From: Leptospira tipperaryensis
GTDB lineage: Bacteria > Spirochaetota > Leptospiria > Leptospirales > Leptospiraceae
Length of the DNA: 64,000 nucleotides
Reading direction: 5' to 3'
Assembly: GCF_001729245.1 (NCBI RefSeq)
Contig: NZ_CP015217.1
Span: 1,180,001-1,244,000 of the forward strand
Made by a program: the position numbers and the translations under genes. The number at the start of each line of letters is the position of its first letter. Position 1 is the stretch's first letter. Shown here one piece after another: positions 44,091 to 52,637 of the stretch. The notes under the pieces are model-generated. The model saw only the letters and a list, made by a program, of their open reading frames with translations, was not told the DNA's origin and did not search any database.

Positions 44091-45061
44091 CAGAATTAGA
44101 AGTAGTTCTACAAAAATATCCTTCCTCACTTTTTACGCGCGCTTCGGAGTCTCAGATCGGGAAGCGATGGAACGCTGAAATAGAATTGTTAAACGAAGCC
44201 CGTACGGTCTTGGAGTCGATACGAGGAATCACCGATTTTCGAGTTCAAGAGGGCGCGCTTCTCGACTTGATTGGAAAAAATTTAAAACAATCAAGAGAGG
44301 GAATGGATGATTTCCGTTATCGAATTTTTCTCTCGATCGCGAGACAAAAAAGAAAATCTAAGGGCGATATTCATTCTATGAATGAAATTGGATCTCAAAT
44401 TCTGGCCGGCACAGGAACCTTATATGAAATTCAAGAACTCTGTTATGGAGGAGTTCCTGAATTGCTCGACGGCTCCTTAACCTTAAATGGAGAATTTCCT
44501 CTTTCCGGCAACACGAAAAGACCGGCGACGATTCGAGTGATCTTTTCCGGATCAACGGATACTGTCGTGGTAACTCCCGAATTCAACAAAGCCATCGCAC
44601 AGATTCGTGCAGGCGGAGTGAATGCGATCATCAACTATCGTTTCGAGACCTCTACCTTGTTTGGTCGTTTGTATGGTTCGGCAATTAGAACTTCATTCTT
44701 AGATGGAACCTGGGTATTCAATGGATTTACTCTATTTGAAGATTCTAATATTAGAATTTTACCCTATGAGATTGCATTTGGAATCGGAGGGCTGGTTTCA
44801 GGGGAGCCTCGGGTTCCTCTGCCTAGCGATACCGGGTTACAAAATGAAATTCTTAGAAAGTTAGTCGAAATTCAAGACAACCCAGACGGGACGAGGAACT
44901 TTAAAGTTACGATCAAACAATCGGAAGCGATTGGAGCCTCTATCAATGAACTCGGCTTATTTGACAACGACGGAAATCTGATGTTCCTCAAAACATTTCC
45001 TTCCAAACCGAAGGACAATTTGATTGTTTATGATTTTGTCATCAAGGAAGAGTTCTTATGA
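44087..45061 (+). CDS. gpI-like baseplate protein with C-terminal fibre-attachment domain
   Basis: A 324-residue protein. The N-terminal 190 residues look like DUF2612/gpI wedge proteins (LESIRGITDFRVQEGALLDLIGKNLKQSREGMDDFRYRIFLSI). The remaining part (IAFGIGGLVSGEPRVPLPSDTGLQNEILRKLVEIQ ... INELGLFDNDGNLMFLKTFPSKPKDNLIVYDFVIKEEF) resembles a fibre N-terminal domain of the P2-gpH type. The gene thus appears to combine baseplate and fibre-anchor roles. Confidence 0.65.
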   Translation: MTELEVVLQKYPSSLFTRASESQIGKRWNAEIELLNEARTVLESIRGITDFRVQEGALLDLIGKNLKQSREGMDDFRYRIFLSIARQKRKSKGDIHSMNEIGSQILAGTGTLYEIQELCYGGVPELLDGSLTLNGEFPLSGNTKRPATIRVIFSGSTDTVVVTPEFNKAIAQIRAGGVNAIINYRFETSTLFGRLYGSAIRTSFLDGTWVFNGFTLFEDSNIRILPYEIAFGIGGLVSGEPRVPLPSDTGLQNEILRKLVEIQDNPDGTRNFKVTIKQSEAIGASINELGLFDNDGNLMFLKTFPSKPKDNLIVYDFVIKEEFL

Positions 45062-45085
45062 TTTCCATATCGAATTGGGAGGAAC

Positions 45086-45206
45086 ATGTTTTATCGGATT
45101 GCAGACTTCAAGAAGATTGAGGGATTGTTTGATGTGGTCTTTGGCGGTTAACAATCGCTATAAATATATGAAATTTTATAATATTGGAATGGATTTTAAG
45201 GAGTGA
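45086..45206 (+). pseudogene. Possible small frameshifted gene between baseplate and fibre genes
   Basis: An ATG at 45086 follows GGGAGG and opens MFYRIADFKKIEGLFDV, which stops after 21 residues (TAA at 45149). The +1 frame continues as SLAVNNRYKYMKFYNIGMDFKE, ending at 45206, just at the ribosome site of the next gene. Joined, they would give about 40 residues. This could be one small gene broken by a single-base change, or chance. Weak evidence only. Confidence 0.3.
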
Positions 45207-45208
45207 CG

Positions 45209-46042
45209 ATGGCAGTATTCAACGCGACGAAAACAAGAACTTGGACGAAAAACACCCCGGCGGACGGGGATTTACTTGACGATGAGATTGATCGACAATA
45301 TGCGAACGACCAATATCTAAAAGATCGGATTGATCAGACGGATTTAAATCTTTCCGGAGCTCAAGTTCCGCTTGGTGGTATTATAGAAGACAATTTGGAT
45401 CAAGCAAACGTGTCCCTATTTAAAGAGGCGAATGCACAAGCGATTTCGAGAACTACATATTCGGTGCTCTGGAATCTGATTCACCGAAACGTAAGCGGTA
45501 TCGCACCTTCTACAGACCGAGTCAGCGTAACTGCACACGGTCTTTTGGAAGGGAAGTTGGTTAAGTTTGCATTTACCGGAGGAGGAGTTACTGCCCTTAC
45601 AAAATACTATGTGAGGAACCCAACTGCAAATGATTTTCAGATTTCATCCACGCCGACTGGGAGTATTTTAGATCTTACGTCTTCGCAGACGGGAGAGATG
45701 ATCGTAAATACAGAATACGGATTTGGAGATGGTGCTACGACATACAACCTACCGGATCGAAGAGGGATTTTTGCAAGAGGTGCTGGAGTTCATGGAACAA
45801 GGACTAAGGCTGCCGGAGCGAATTATGATGCGGGTGCAATCGGATTCGAGGGACAGGACCAACTACAAGGATTTGTTATTCAAGCAGTGAGTAATGGTGG
45901 ATCAGCAATTACTCCTGGTGGAAGTATTGGAACTGGAGGGCCTCAAATTCCTTCTAACGACGGGACTAATGGCAGCCCTCGTCTTGGAAGTGAAACAACT
46001 CCCGCGTACGTCGCAGTAAAATATAAAGTGAGGGTCGCATGA
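45209..46042 (+). CDS. Tail fibre/collar-domain protein
   Basis: A 277-residue protein from the ATG at 45209, five bases after AAGGAG; an upstream GTG is disfavoured. The N-terminal part (TWTKNTPADGDLLDDEIDRQYANDQYLKDRI) resembles phage fibre shafts. The C-terminal half has DGATTYNLPDRRGIFARGAG, the tail collar domain motif (YNLPDLRGRF.RG) of short tail fibres, and ends AYVAVKYKVRVA. It is probably the receptor-contacting fibre. Overlaps the next gene by four bases. Confidence 0.78.
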   Translation: MAVFNATKTRTWTKNTPADGDLLDDEIDRQYANDQYLKDRIDQTDLNLSGAQVPLGGIIEDNLDQANVSLFKEANAQAISRTTYSVLWNLIHRNVSGIAPSTDRVSVTAHGLLEGKLVKFAFTGGGVTALTKYYVRNPTANDFQISSTPTGSILDLTSSQTGEMIVNTEYGFGDGATTYNLPDRRGIFARGAGVHGTRTKAAGANYDAGAIGFEGQDQLQGFVIQAVSNGGSAITPGGSIGTGGPQIPSNDGTNGSPRLGSETTPAYVAVKYKVRVA

Positions 46043-46848
46043 ACTATATTATAGAAAAAGAAAGTAGCAAAGTTGTCTGGATAAACTCAGATTCTCAGAG
46101 ATTAAGTGGAAAGGACGTTTGGTATCAGTTCGATCCGGATCAACATGAAATTGTTTACGCGGTAAATTACAACCCGCAGATTCAGGATATTTTTCAAGCG
46201 CCAATAGTGGAAGGAGTCGCCAAAAATTTTCAACCGAAGTCAGTCTATCGCAAGACAACGGGACAGGAAAGAGTTCTTCATGACTGGAATGATGATATCG
46301 ATTCGGAAAATGAAACCGAGGAAAGACCTCTTCACGATGGAGAAGGAAATCAAATTCCTCATCAGATCTATACAAACTCAGGATGGAAGTTGGATCTTGA
46401 TCAAAAAAGGAAAGAAACGATCGATCGAGTCAATCGAATCTGCGAAACGAAGATCGTAGCGAGTTTGACATCCGGTGCATTGGGCTCTTTGCATCTTTAT
46501 AGCTTCGATCGAGACGATCAGCTCAACTTACTCGGCGCCGCATCTTTGGAAACGAATGTTTACTTTAAATGCAAAGATCTCTCCGCGATGGAAGATCTCT
46601 CCGCGATGGAAGATCTCTCCGCGATGGAAGATCTCTCCGCGATGGAAGATCTCTCCGCGATGGAAGATCTCTCCGCGATGGAAGATCTTAGAGTCCACAC
46701 TCCATCTCAAATTCGCCAAGTCTTGGCTGATGGTATGAATCGAAAGGTGTATTTGCTTCAAAAGGTAAGGGAATTCAAAGCCAAGATGAATGCAGTCACT
46801 TCGATAGAGGAACTCCAAGAAATCGACATAAATTCTGGATGGGATTGA
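46039..46848 (+). CDS. Fibre-associated protein with DUF4376-like domain and six-residue repeats
   Basis: A 269-residue protein. The C-terminal part (SFDRDDQLNLLGAASLE, HTPSQIRQVLADGMNRKVYLLQKVREFKAKMNAVTS) has the pattern of DUF4376, found in phage tail-fibre and fibre-assembly proteins. Between these two blocks sit six exact copies of Asp-Leu-Ser-Ala-Met-Glu (about residues 180-215), encoded by an 18-bp tandem repeat. The insertion falls in a loop of the domain. Last gene of the module; it ends eleven bases before a strong hairpin region. Confidence 0.72.
   Translation: MNYIIEKESSKVVWINSDSQRLSGKDVWYQFDPDQHEIVYAVNYNPQIQDIFQAPIVEGVAKNFQPKSVYRKTTGQERVLHDWNDDIDSENETEERPLHDGEGNQIPHQIYTNSGWKLDLDQKRKETIDRVNRICETKIVASLTSGALGSLHLYSFDRDDQLNLLGAASLETNVYFKCKDLSAMEDLSAMEDLSAMEDLSAMEDLSAMEDLSAMEDLRVHTPSQIRQVLADGMNRKVYLLQKVREFKAKMNAVTSIEELQEIDINSGWD
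46576..46683 (+). repeat. 18-bp in-frame tandem repeat, six identical copies
   Basis: Unit GATCTCTCCGCGATGGAA repeated six times without a mismatch, keeping frame and encoding DLSAME each time, inside the fibre-associated gene. A partial seventh unit (GATCTT) follows. Perfect identity points to recent or ongoing slippage, so copy number likely varies between strains. Confidence 0.97.
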
Positions 46849-46871
46849 GAATAGAACTGAAGTAGTATTCA

Positions 46872-46908
46872 GTTGCGCGCGCCTATCTTAGGGGAGGGCG
46901 CACGCAAC
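46872..46908. terminator. GC-rich hairpin at the end of the tail module
   Basis: GTTGCGCGCGCC (46872-46883) pairs with GGCGCACGCAAC (46897-46908) with one mismatch and a 13-base loop. It follows the last tail gene by about 23 bases. No T-run follows, so it may stabilise the 3' end or end transcription with help; it is also a candidate boundary mark. The remaining 46909-47154 holds no recognisable feature. Confidence 0.55.
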
Positions 46909-47154
46909 GGGACGGCTCGATCAATGGATTATTAAAATATTCTGATTTATAAATATTTTCACCAATAAATTCTTGCTTATTCATCGCTTAAGTTCGAAAG
47001 GAGAATGTTTTTAATCGGCTCCAATTTGTGGTTTCTGTATAAAATGCCTCTATTTATGATTCGGACCGATATGATTTCTTGAATGGGACAAACTTATTTT
47101 GAAATCTTACATTCTCTTTATGGATTTAAGTATCATCTGAAAATTAAAAAAAAA

Positions 47155-48033
47155 TCATAAAAGGAATTCTAAAAGTGTCTTTCGTATTAAATCTTTTTGT
47201 GTCCAAGGGATGAAATGATTTTCGTCTTCCAAAGAAATCGTTTTGAGAAGTGTGTTTGAAAGTTGAGTCTGAAAGAATTCTAAATTTTGATAAGGAACGA
47301 GGGAATCTTTTTTTCCGTGGATGATAATCGTTTTGCAACGAATGTTTTTCCAAAAAGATTCGAGCTCTAAAAGTTGTTTTTTGAGCGGAAGCATTTCGGC
47401 GTTACTGTGATTGATCTCCGACGGAAGTAAGCTTTTGACCCATCCCCAATCCGCGATTCGATTGTACCACTGAATCTCTTCGGCATCCGCGCTGAGGGGG
47501 GCCGCTAAAAGTAGAAGTCCGTCGATTTTTAAATCACGCAAAGAGGCGATTCTTGCTGCAATTGGACCTCCATAGGAATGTCCTACTAAGATAATTTTTC
47601 CTTTGCCGGTCGCAGAGATCGATTTTTGAAATTCGAGAATGGCCTTAGCTAGAATGGAAGCCTGCCTTTCGACATCGGGAATACTGAGCTCAGCGTTTGA
47701 TTTTCCAAATCCGGGTCTATCTATGGAAAGAATACAAAAGGAAGAAGTGAGAACTTTGTCTCCTAGATACCAGGAATAATTCTGCCATCCGCCGGGAGAA
47801 CCGTGGATAAATATTATAATATTCTGATTTTCTGATCCACAACCGCTTGCGACTCCGTAAATCTGTATTCCTTCCGCCAAAAGTTGGATTTCTCGAGGAT
47901 CGGCTCCTTCTTCTTTTAATTGTTGTAAACTTTCTTCCGGTTTTTTCTCTAGATCTTCCGGAATTCTACACGAAGATAAAACAACGAACACGAAAAGAAG
48001 GATTATGTTAAAGCGAAAAAGAGGAAGTGTCAT
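47155..48033 (-). CDS. Alpha/beta hydrolase lipoprotein
   Basis: A 292-residue protein with a lipoprotein signal: [20 protein letters not shown] (Cys about 22). The hydrolase part shows [15 protein letters not shown] (HG oxyanion loop), RPGFGKSN, the nucleophile elbow [15 protein letters not shown] (acid) and DENHFIPW (His). All triad elements are present. Anchored in a membrane, it probably cleaves an ester or lipid; the substrate is unknown. It follows the cyclase gene by 22 bases on the same strand. Confidence 0.85.
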   Translation of the reverse strand: MTLPLFRFNIILLFVFVVLSSCRIPEDLEKKPEESLQQLKEEGADPREIQLLAEGIQIYGVASGCGSENQNIIIFIHGSPGGWQNYSWYLGDKVLTSSFCILSIDRPGFGKSNAELSIPDVERQASILAKAILEFQKSISATGKGKIILVGHSYGGPIAARIASLRDLKIDGLLLLAAPLSADAEEIQWYNRIADWGWVKSLLPSEINHSNAEMLPLKKQLLELESFWKNIRCKTIIIHGKKDSLVPYQNLEFFQTQLSNTLLKTISLEDENHFIPWTQKDLIRKTLLEFLL

Positions 48034-48055
48034 GGAAAGTTCTTACCGAGTTTGT

Positions 48056-49357
48056 TTAAGAAACCGGAAATTCTCCCCTTTGCATTTGCCCATAAAAACG
48101 TAGGAATGTTTGATTGGGTAGAAAGGGATCGACAACGTCGAAGAGGCCTTCTCGAATTCCTTTAACGAGATACATATCGATTTCTCCTTTGTTCTTGGCT
48201 TTGATTTTTCCCCTGTGTTCGCAGATAAAAAAATCTTTGATGTGTTCATAGGTTTCGCTAGATATATTCACCTCGCCGGGAATTCCGGAACTTTCCATTC
48301 TACTCGCAGTGTTAACCGTATCTCCCCAAATATCGTAGGCAAACTTATCGGTCCCAACAACTCCCGCGACCACAGAGCCCGTATGGATTCCAAGTCTGAG
48401 TTCCCAGAAAGGAAGATTCTTACTTTCTCTTTCTTTTCTTTTGAGTTGCATAAATCTCTGAAACTCCAATCCGCAAAGAACCGCATCTACAAAGTGAGTT
48501 TTATTTTTTACCGGAAGGCCGCCCGCAGCCATATATGCGTCTCCGATCGTTTTTATTTTTTCCATACGATGGTTTTTAATGATAGAATCGAACTTACGGA
48601 AAAAAAGATCCAATTCGCTTAACAATTCTTCTGGAGACATCGTTTCTGCGATTTGAGTAAAACCGGCCATATCCGTAAAGAGTACGGTCACGCTTTCAAA
48701 TCGAACCGGCGCCACGGAATCGTTTCTTTTTAATTCTTCCGCTACCGTTTCGGGGAGAATATTCAAAAGTAAAGAATCGGATTTCTTTCTTTCAATATTC
48801 AAATTTCGAGTAAGAATGAAGATTAAAAGTCCGGTAAGAATCTGTACAAAGAGATAGTTTCCTCCTGCGTCCAGATATCTTTCCGTTTCATTTGGATAGG
48901 CTTTGATCCATTCTCTATTAAAGAATTCGGTCGCATAGAGAAACGATGTCGCGGCCGCGTATACCAGATACACCATCCATACGTTATGATTTCTCAAAAG
49001 AATCGTAGCGATAACAAGGGCCGGAATGAAGTAATAGTGGTTTCCTCCGATGGACCCGCCGTTAAAAAACCACATAGAGGAGAGATAGAGGAGAATCGTA
49101 AGATTGAAAGGCCAAAAAAGAGCATAGTAAACACTTTTCATCCGAGAAACCAGATACATTCCCATCAGAAGAATTCCGGAAACGAAGTTCAAGAGGAAGA
49201 TTACCATGAAATTTTCCAGATAGAACGAAGAGAACGCTCCGAAAATATTGAGAGCTCCATTCACAAACGCTACGGTGTTAAATAACCTATGTTCCAAAGA
49301 ATTTTTCTTTGGATCTCCGAACATAAAATAAACGAACTTAAGAACTTGATCGGTCAT
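48056..49357 (-). CDS. Membrane-bound class III adenylate/guanylate cyclase
   Basis: A 433-residue protein. The N-terminal 190 residues form six hydrophobic segments (a MASE-like sensor). The catalytic domain begins near residue 225: VTVLFTDMAGFTQIAETM (metal Asp), KIKTIGDAYMAAGGLP (Lys and Asp for base recognition and metal), LRLGIHTGSVVAGVVG, DIWGDTVNTASRMESSG (Asn and Arg of the transition state). All key residues appear, so cAMP formation is likely. Leptospires have many such cyclases. The ligand sensed by the membrane part is unknown. Confidence 0.93.
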   Translation of the reverse strand: MTDQVLKFVYFMFGDPKKNSLEHRLFNTVAFVNGALNIFGAFSSFYLENFMVIFLLNFVSGILLMGMYLVSRMKSVYYALFWPFNLTILLYLSSMWFFNGGSIGGNHYYFIPALVIATILLRNHNVWMVYLVYAAATSFLYATEFFNREWIKAYPNETERYLDAGGNYLFVQILTGLLIFILTRNLNIERKKSDSLLLNILPETVAEELKRNDSVAPVRFESVTVLFTDMAGFTQIAETMSPEELLSELDLFFRKFDSIIKNHRMEKIKTIGDAYMAAGGLPVKNKTHFVDAVLCGLEFQRFMQLKRKERESKNLPFWELRLGIHTGSVVAGVVGTDKFAYDIWGDTVNTASRMESSGIPGEVNISSETYEHIKDFFICEHRGKIKAKNKGEIDMYLVKGIREGLFDVVDPFLPNQTFLRFYGQMQRGEFPVS

Positions 49358-49441
49358 GGTCGATATCCTAGATTTCCTTGGAATGGAAATAAATCATTTA
49401 TTGCCATTCTGTTTACAAAAAGCAAAATTCTTTTCCCGCTA

Positions 49442-50602
49442 TCAATCGGACCGATCGTTTACTTTTCGATCGCCCGCGTAGAATTGAAACAAAACCTGAA
49501 CGATCTTATATAGGCTCGTTTTGGGAAATCCCAACTTCCGATTTTCGGAACCAATCCGGAAGAGAAGACTCCATTGCGCGAAAAGAATCGAATACATTTC
49601 AAAGAGTGAAAATTTCGGATCGTAGAGGTTTGTTGATTCCGAAGTGATTCCGTTCAATTCTACGATTCCAAAGTCTTTTCCTTCTTTTAGTTTTTCATCC
49701 GATCGATAACGGACGTCGTATCTTCCAAAGTAAAAACCCGAAAATGTCTGCGAGATCTGATCGATCTTTTCAATCAACGCCTCCGTGATGAGATCGCTCC
49801 CGTCCGTGAAGAGAGTTCCTTGACAGTGATTTCCCGCTTCCGCGAGTCTCATTCTTTCTCCTTTGGAAAGAATTTTTTTCCAATGTTCGGAATGCCTTTC
49901 CCTAAAAACTTTCCATTGATATCGAAACCTCGGATGATTCCAGATCAATTCTTCTAAGGAATTTTGGCCGTTTCCTTCGATTACGGGAAAGGTCTTTCTC
50001 GTGATCGAAAAGATCCGTCCTTTTTTTTCTTTCGGGAGACGATAGTAAAAGATTCCTGCTTCTTCAGGTCCGGGATGATATTCTTGTAATACGACGTCTA
50101 TGTTTGTTTTCCGCAGATAGAGTAGGGCATCTTCTTCCTTTCTGATCAGTTTTACCCCGGATCCTCTTTGTCCTGCGTCCGGCTTTAGTATATAAGGATA
50201 CTTGAATCTATTCTTCAGAAACGATTTTTTTAAGTTTTGAAAATCCGTTTCAGTATCGATTCTTAGTAATTTATGGAATTTTAATATACTATCCGATCGA
50301 ATATTTTTAAGAATTTCATCCTTCGATTCTCCTACCAAACCTCCTAAGTAGATTCCGGGGTTGGCCGCGCAGATCGTACCAAAACCTTGATGACGAATCG
50401 TCAAATAGACGATGTATGGAACTAAGGGAATGTAAAAAAGCCAAGCCGGCCAAAACTCGGGTCGTAAAAATTTTCCGAGTGAGATCCTCCAGTAGGAAAA
50501 TTCCCTCTTGGATTCCTTTTTATTACGCTTCTTTGTAGCTTGATTTTTTCTGGAATTGAAGGGTTGATAAGGCAACTCCAAAGTCTTTCGATAGAGAAAC
50601 AT
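49442..50602 (-). CDS. ATP-grasp family protein (ligase of unknown substrate)
   Basis: A 386-residue protein. YPYILKPDAGQRGSGVKLI (about 140-158) is an ATP-grasp ATP-binding Lys and glycine loop; VLQEYHPGPEEAGIFYYRLP is the central part; DFGIVELNGITSE near 335-350 holds the metal-binding acidic residue and Asn. A hydrophobic stretch near residue 55-70 (FWPAWLFYIPLVPYIVYLTI) may anchor it to the membrane. Related proteins are annotated as carboxylate-amine ligases. The first 25 residues overlap the upstream DinB-like gene by 80 bp out of frame, so the true start may be further in. Confidence 0.75.
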   Translation of the reverse strand: MFLYRKTLELPYQPFNSRKNQATKKRNKKESKREFSYWRISLGKFLRPEFWPAWLFYIPLVPYIVYLTIRHQGFGTICAANPGIYLGGLVGESKDEILKNIRSDSILKFHKLLRIDTETDFQNLKKSFLKNRFKYPYILKPDAGQRGSGVKLIRKEEDALLYLRKTNIDVVLQEYHPGPEEAGIFYYRLPKEKKGRIFSITRKTFPVIEGNGQNSLEELIWNHPRFRYQWKVFRERHSEHWKKILSKGERMRLAEAGNHCQGTLFTDGSDLITEALIEKIDQISQTFSGFYFGRYDVRYRSDEKLKEGKDFGIVELNGITSESTNLYDPKFSLFEMYSILFAQWSLLFRIGSENRKLGFPKTSLYKIVQVLFQFYAGDRKVNDRSD

Positions 50603-51047
50603 TTTGTAAAAAGCACTCCGCGTATATTTTGATGATCGCCATGTGATGGATCGTGTGGTCCTGAACGTATAAGAATTCTCTTTTGAGATTGCTGATCGTT
50701 TTTCCTTCGAGTCCCGTTTCCGGATCCATAAGAAAAGAAAGCTCGATCATCTTATTCTCATCTATCAATTCGAGCTTGCTTAACAATTCGTAAATTTTGT
50801 CTCTTCCTGCGAGTGGGGAAGTTTCATAGAGGGAATTTCTTTTTCTTTGATCATAGGAGACGCTGGAGACTTCCATTCCGGAAACCAGATTCTCCAAAAC
50901 TTCAATACAATGACGTACATGTTTCCCAATACTTGAGCCTTTGACCTGAGTAATTTCTCGAGAGTATTCGTTTTCTTCGATTATGGAAAGTAGGTCAGCG
51001 AGTTGATTGAATGTATGTTCTATATTTTTGAACTGAATGTGTAACAT
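50523..51047 (-). CDS. DinB-like four-helix protein
   Basis: A 174-residue protein with DinB/YfiT features: GSSIGKHVRHCIEVLENL (first His), HTIHHMAIIKI (metal-binding His pair), and the family-typical end DFGVALSTLQFQ. The three His ligands suggest a metal-dependent thiol transferase fold, but no substrate is known. The conserved C-terminus proves that the real reading frame runs into the next gene, with an 80-bp overlap. Confidence 0.75.
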   Translation of the reverse strand: MLHIQFKNIEHTFNQLADLLSIIEENEYSREITQVKGSSIGKHVRHCIEVLENLVSGMEVSSVSYDQRKRNSLYETSPLAGRDKIYELLSKLELIDENKMIELSFLMDPETGLEGKTISNLKREFLYVQDHTIHHMAIIKIYAECFLQNVSLSKDFGVALSTLQFQKKSSYKEA

Positions 51048-51125
51048 CGCAAAGTTCTTCGGGATAAAACTTTCGAAGTTACAAAGGAGATTCTATTTTT
51101 TCTAAATTGCAACTAAATAAAACCT

Positions 51126-51154
51126 AAAAAAGGAGACAGAGCCGCGAGCGGCCC
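51126..51154 (-). terminator. Probable terminator of the exbB-tonB operon
   Basis: On the minus strand, GGGCCGC (from 51154) and GCGGCTC (to 51139) form a GC-rich stem. Pyrimidine-rich TGTCTCC and then six T (51131-51126) follow. It lies about 25 bp after the tonB stop. Confidence 0.55.
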
Positions 51155-51179
51155 TGCAGTTTTGCTTTTTAAGCGGGTA

Positions 51180-51770
51180 TTAATAAAGGCTAAAGCGAAC
51201 CGGAATTAGAACCTTAACAGTGATCGCTTTTCCTTCTAAGATGGAAGGAGAATATCTTTTTTTGTAAAAGGCTTCGATTGCTGCCTCATCCAAACCGAAT
51301 CCGAGAGGTTTGCCAACAGAGCGCACTCTCAAAACCTGCCCATTTTCTGCGATGATCACTTCCAACGTAGTTGTGCCCGTTATTCCGGCGGATCTTGCCT
51401 CTGAGGAATATTCAGGAGTGATATTCGGAGTTAAATCGACGGGCGCGGTAGCACCCGAAATGATCGCGTCTTGCGCACCTGCGATCCGCGGATCTTCTTT
51501 CTTTTTAATCGTATCGGTAACTTCGAATTCTCCGTCGTCTGCCGCTTCTCCCACATTTGGATCTTGAATTACTAAATTATCGACAAATGCAACTTCGTCA
51601 ACGAGTCTATCCAATCTGTTGAATTCGATGGAAGGTGTGTACCAGAAAAAGAGGATCAACATTTGAATTACGAAAGATGAGGATAGAAAAAATTCCATCC
51701 TGTAACGATCGATAAATCTTCTTAGTTTTCCTCTTTTAATTATTGTTAGTAGGGTGTTGGGTTGGTCCAT
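51180..51770 (-). CDS. tonB: TonB-type energy transducer
   Basis: A 196-residue protein with one N-terminal transmembrane segment ([18 protein letters not shown]), a periplasmic spacer rich in acidic residues, and a C-terminal TonB domain ([36 protein letters not shown] ... [38 protein letters not shown]). It carries proton-motive energy from ExbB/ExbD to the outer-membrane receptor. The proline-rich linker is short compared with E. coli TonB. Last gene of the four-gene operon, three bases after the second exbD. Confidence 0.93.
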   Translation of the reverse strand: MDQPNTLLTIIKRGKLRRFIDRYRMEFFLSSSFVIQMLILFFWYTPSIEFNRLDRLVDEVAFVDNLVIQDPNVGEAADDGEFEVTDTIKKKEDPRIAGAQDAIISGATAPVDLTPNITPEYSSEARSAGITGTTTLEVIIAENGQVLRVRSVGKPLGFGLDEAAIEAFYKKRYSPSILEGKAITVKVLIPVRFSLY

Positions 51771-51773
51771 TGT

Positions 51774-52190
51774 TCAAAGACCTCCGCCTTGAGTCGTCTT
51801 CGTTACGAGCGAAACCTTCAAAGCGCCCGCCTCTTTTAATAGTTCAAATGCACCATCTAAATCCGCGTAGGGAAGATCCTTGTCAGCATGAATCAGAACT
51901 TTGAGATCCGGTGTAGTGGTAAGCTTTGCTCTAACGTTGTTGATCGCCTCGTTCATAGGCATTCGAACCTGATTGAAATAGACTGCCTTGTCTTTATCGG
52001 CACTTAGGTATAAATTCGCAATTTTCTTATTTAGCTGTTCCCCTCCGGGAACATCCGGAAGCGCGATCGGTAAATCCGGATCTGTATCAAGCACGGAAGT
52101 GACCATAAAAAACACTAAAAGTAAAAAAGCGATATCGGCCATCGAACTAACAGGAATGGAAGGGGGATTCTTTTTCTTTTTTAAACTCAT
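51774..52190 (-). CDS. exbD: ExbD/TolR-family proton channel subunit (second copy)
   Basis: A 138-residue protein. The transmembrane segment [17 protein letters not shown] holds the conserved proton-carrying Asp. The periplasmic ExbD domain follows ([53 protein letters not shown]). It starts one base after the first exbD. Two different ExbD proteins in one operon can form a heteromeric complex with ExbB. Confidence 0.92.
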   Translation of the reverse strand: MSLKKKKNPPSIPVSSMADIAFLLLVFFMVTSVLDTDPDLPIALPDVPGGEQLNKKIANLYLSADKDKAVYFNQVRMPMNEAINNVRAKLTTTPDLKVLIHADKDLPYADLDGAFELLKEAGALKVSLVTKTTQGGGL

Positions 52191-52191
52191 A

Positions 52192-52611
52192 CTATTTCAG
52201 CCTTTTTACTGAGATCTGTTTGAATCCCCGGATTTGAACTGCGGATAACGCGTCTAACATGTTTCCGTATTTCGTTTCTCCGGTCGTTTTTATTAATGCG
52301 ACTTTGTTTTCGATGTCTGGAATTTCCATCAGATTGAGTTGTTCTCTGAAATCGACCAGGTTGCGATAATCCTTTGTTCCAATGGATTTGTTCTTCATCT
52401 TAATCAAATCGCCTGTGACAAGAATCTCGTAGATATTGTCCCTAAGCACGAGAGTTGGATTAGAATTCTTTCTCGGGAGTTGAATATTCAATCCTTCCTT
52501 TACAAAGAATACCGCGGTTACCATGAAAAATACAAGAAGAAGGAATGCAATATCCGACATCGACGATGCCGAAATCTCTTCCAATACGCGTTTCTTTTTG
52601 ATACGGATCAT
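52192..52611 (-). CDS. exbD: ExbD/TolR-family proton channel subunit (first copy)
   Basis: A 139-residue paralogue of the next gene. [18 protein letters not shown] contains the essential Asp. The periplasmic part is quite different ([26 protein letters not shown]). It lacks much of the ADKDLPY motif seen in the other copy, so the two have probably specialised. It lies 26 bp after exbB. Confidence 0.9.
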   Translation of the reverse strand: MIRIKKKRVLEEISASSMSDIAFLLLVFFMVTAVFFVKEGLNIQLPRKNSNPTLVLRDNIYEILVTGDLIKMKNKSIGTKDYRNLVDFREQLNLMEIPDIENKVALIKTTGETKYGNMLDALSAVQIRGFKQISVKRLK

Positions 52612-52637
52612 AATGATTCCTTCATTAAGAAAAGCAA

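Noticed and set aside
46849..47154. attR-like site of a prophage
   Set aside because: No matching direct repeat was found near 34.2-35.2 kb, and no integrase or tRNA is present to support an attachment site.
49442..50602. D-alanine-D-alanine ligase
   Set aside because: The ATP-grasp motifs are present, but the ligase-specific regions were not recognised and a hydrophobic anchor is unusual for Ddl; kept as an ATP-grasp protein of unknown substrate.
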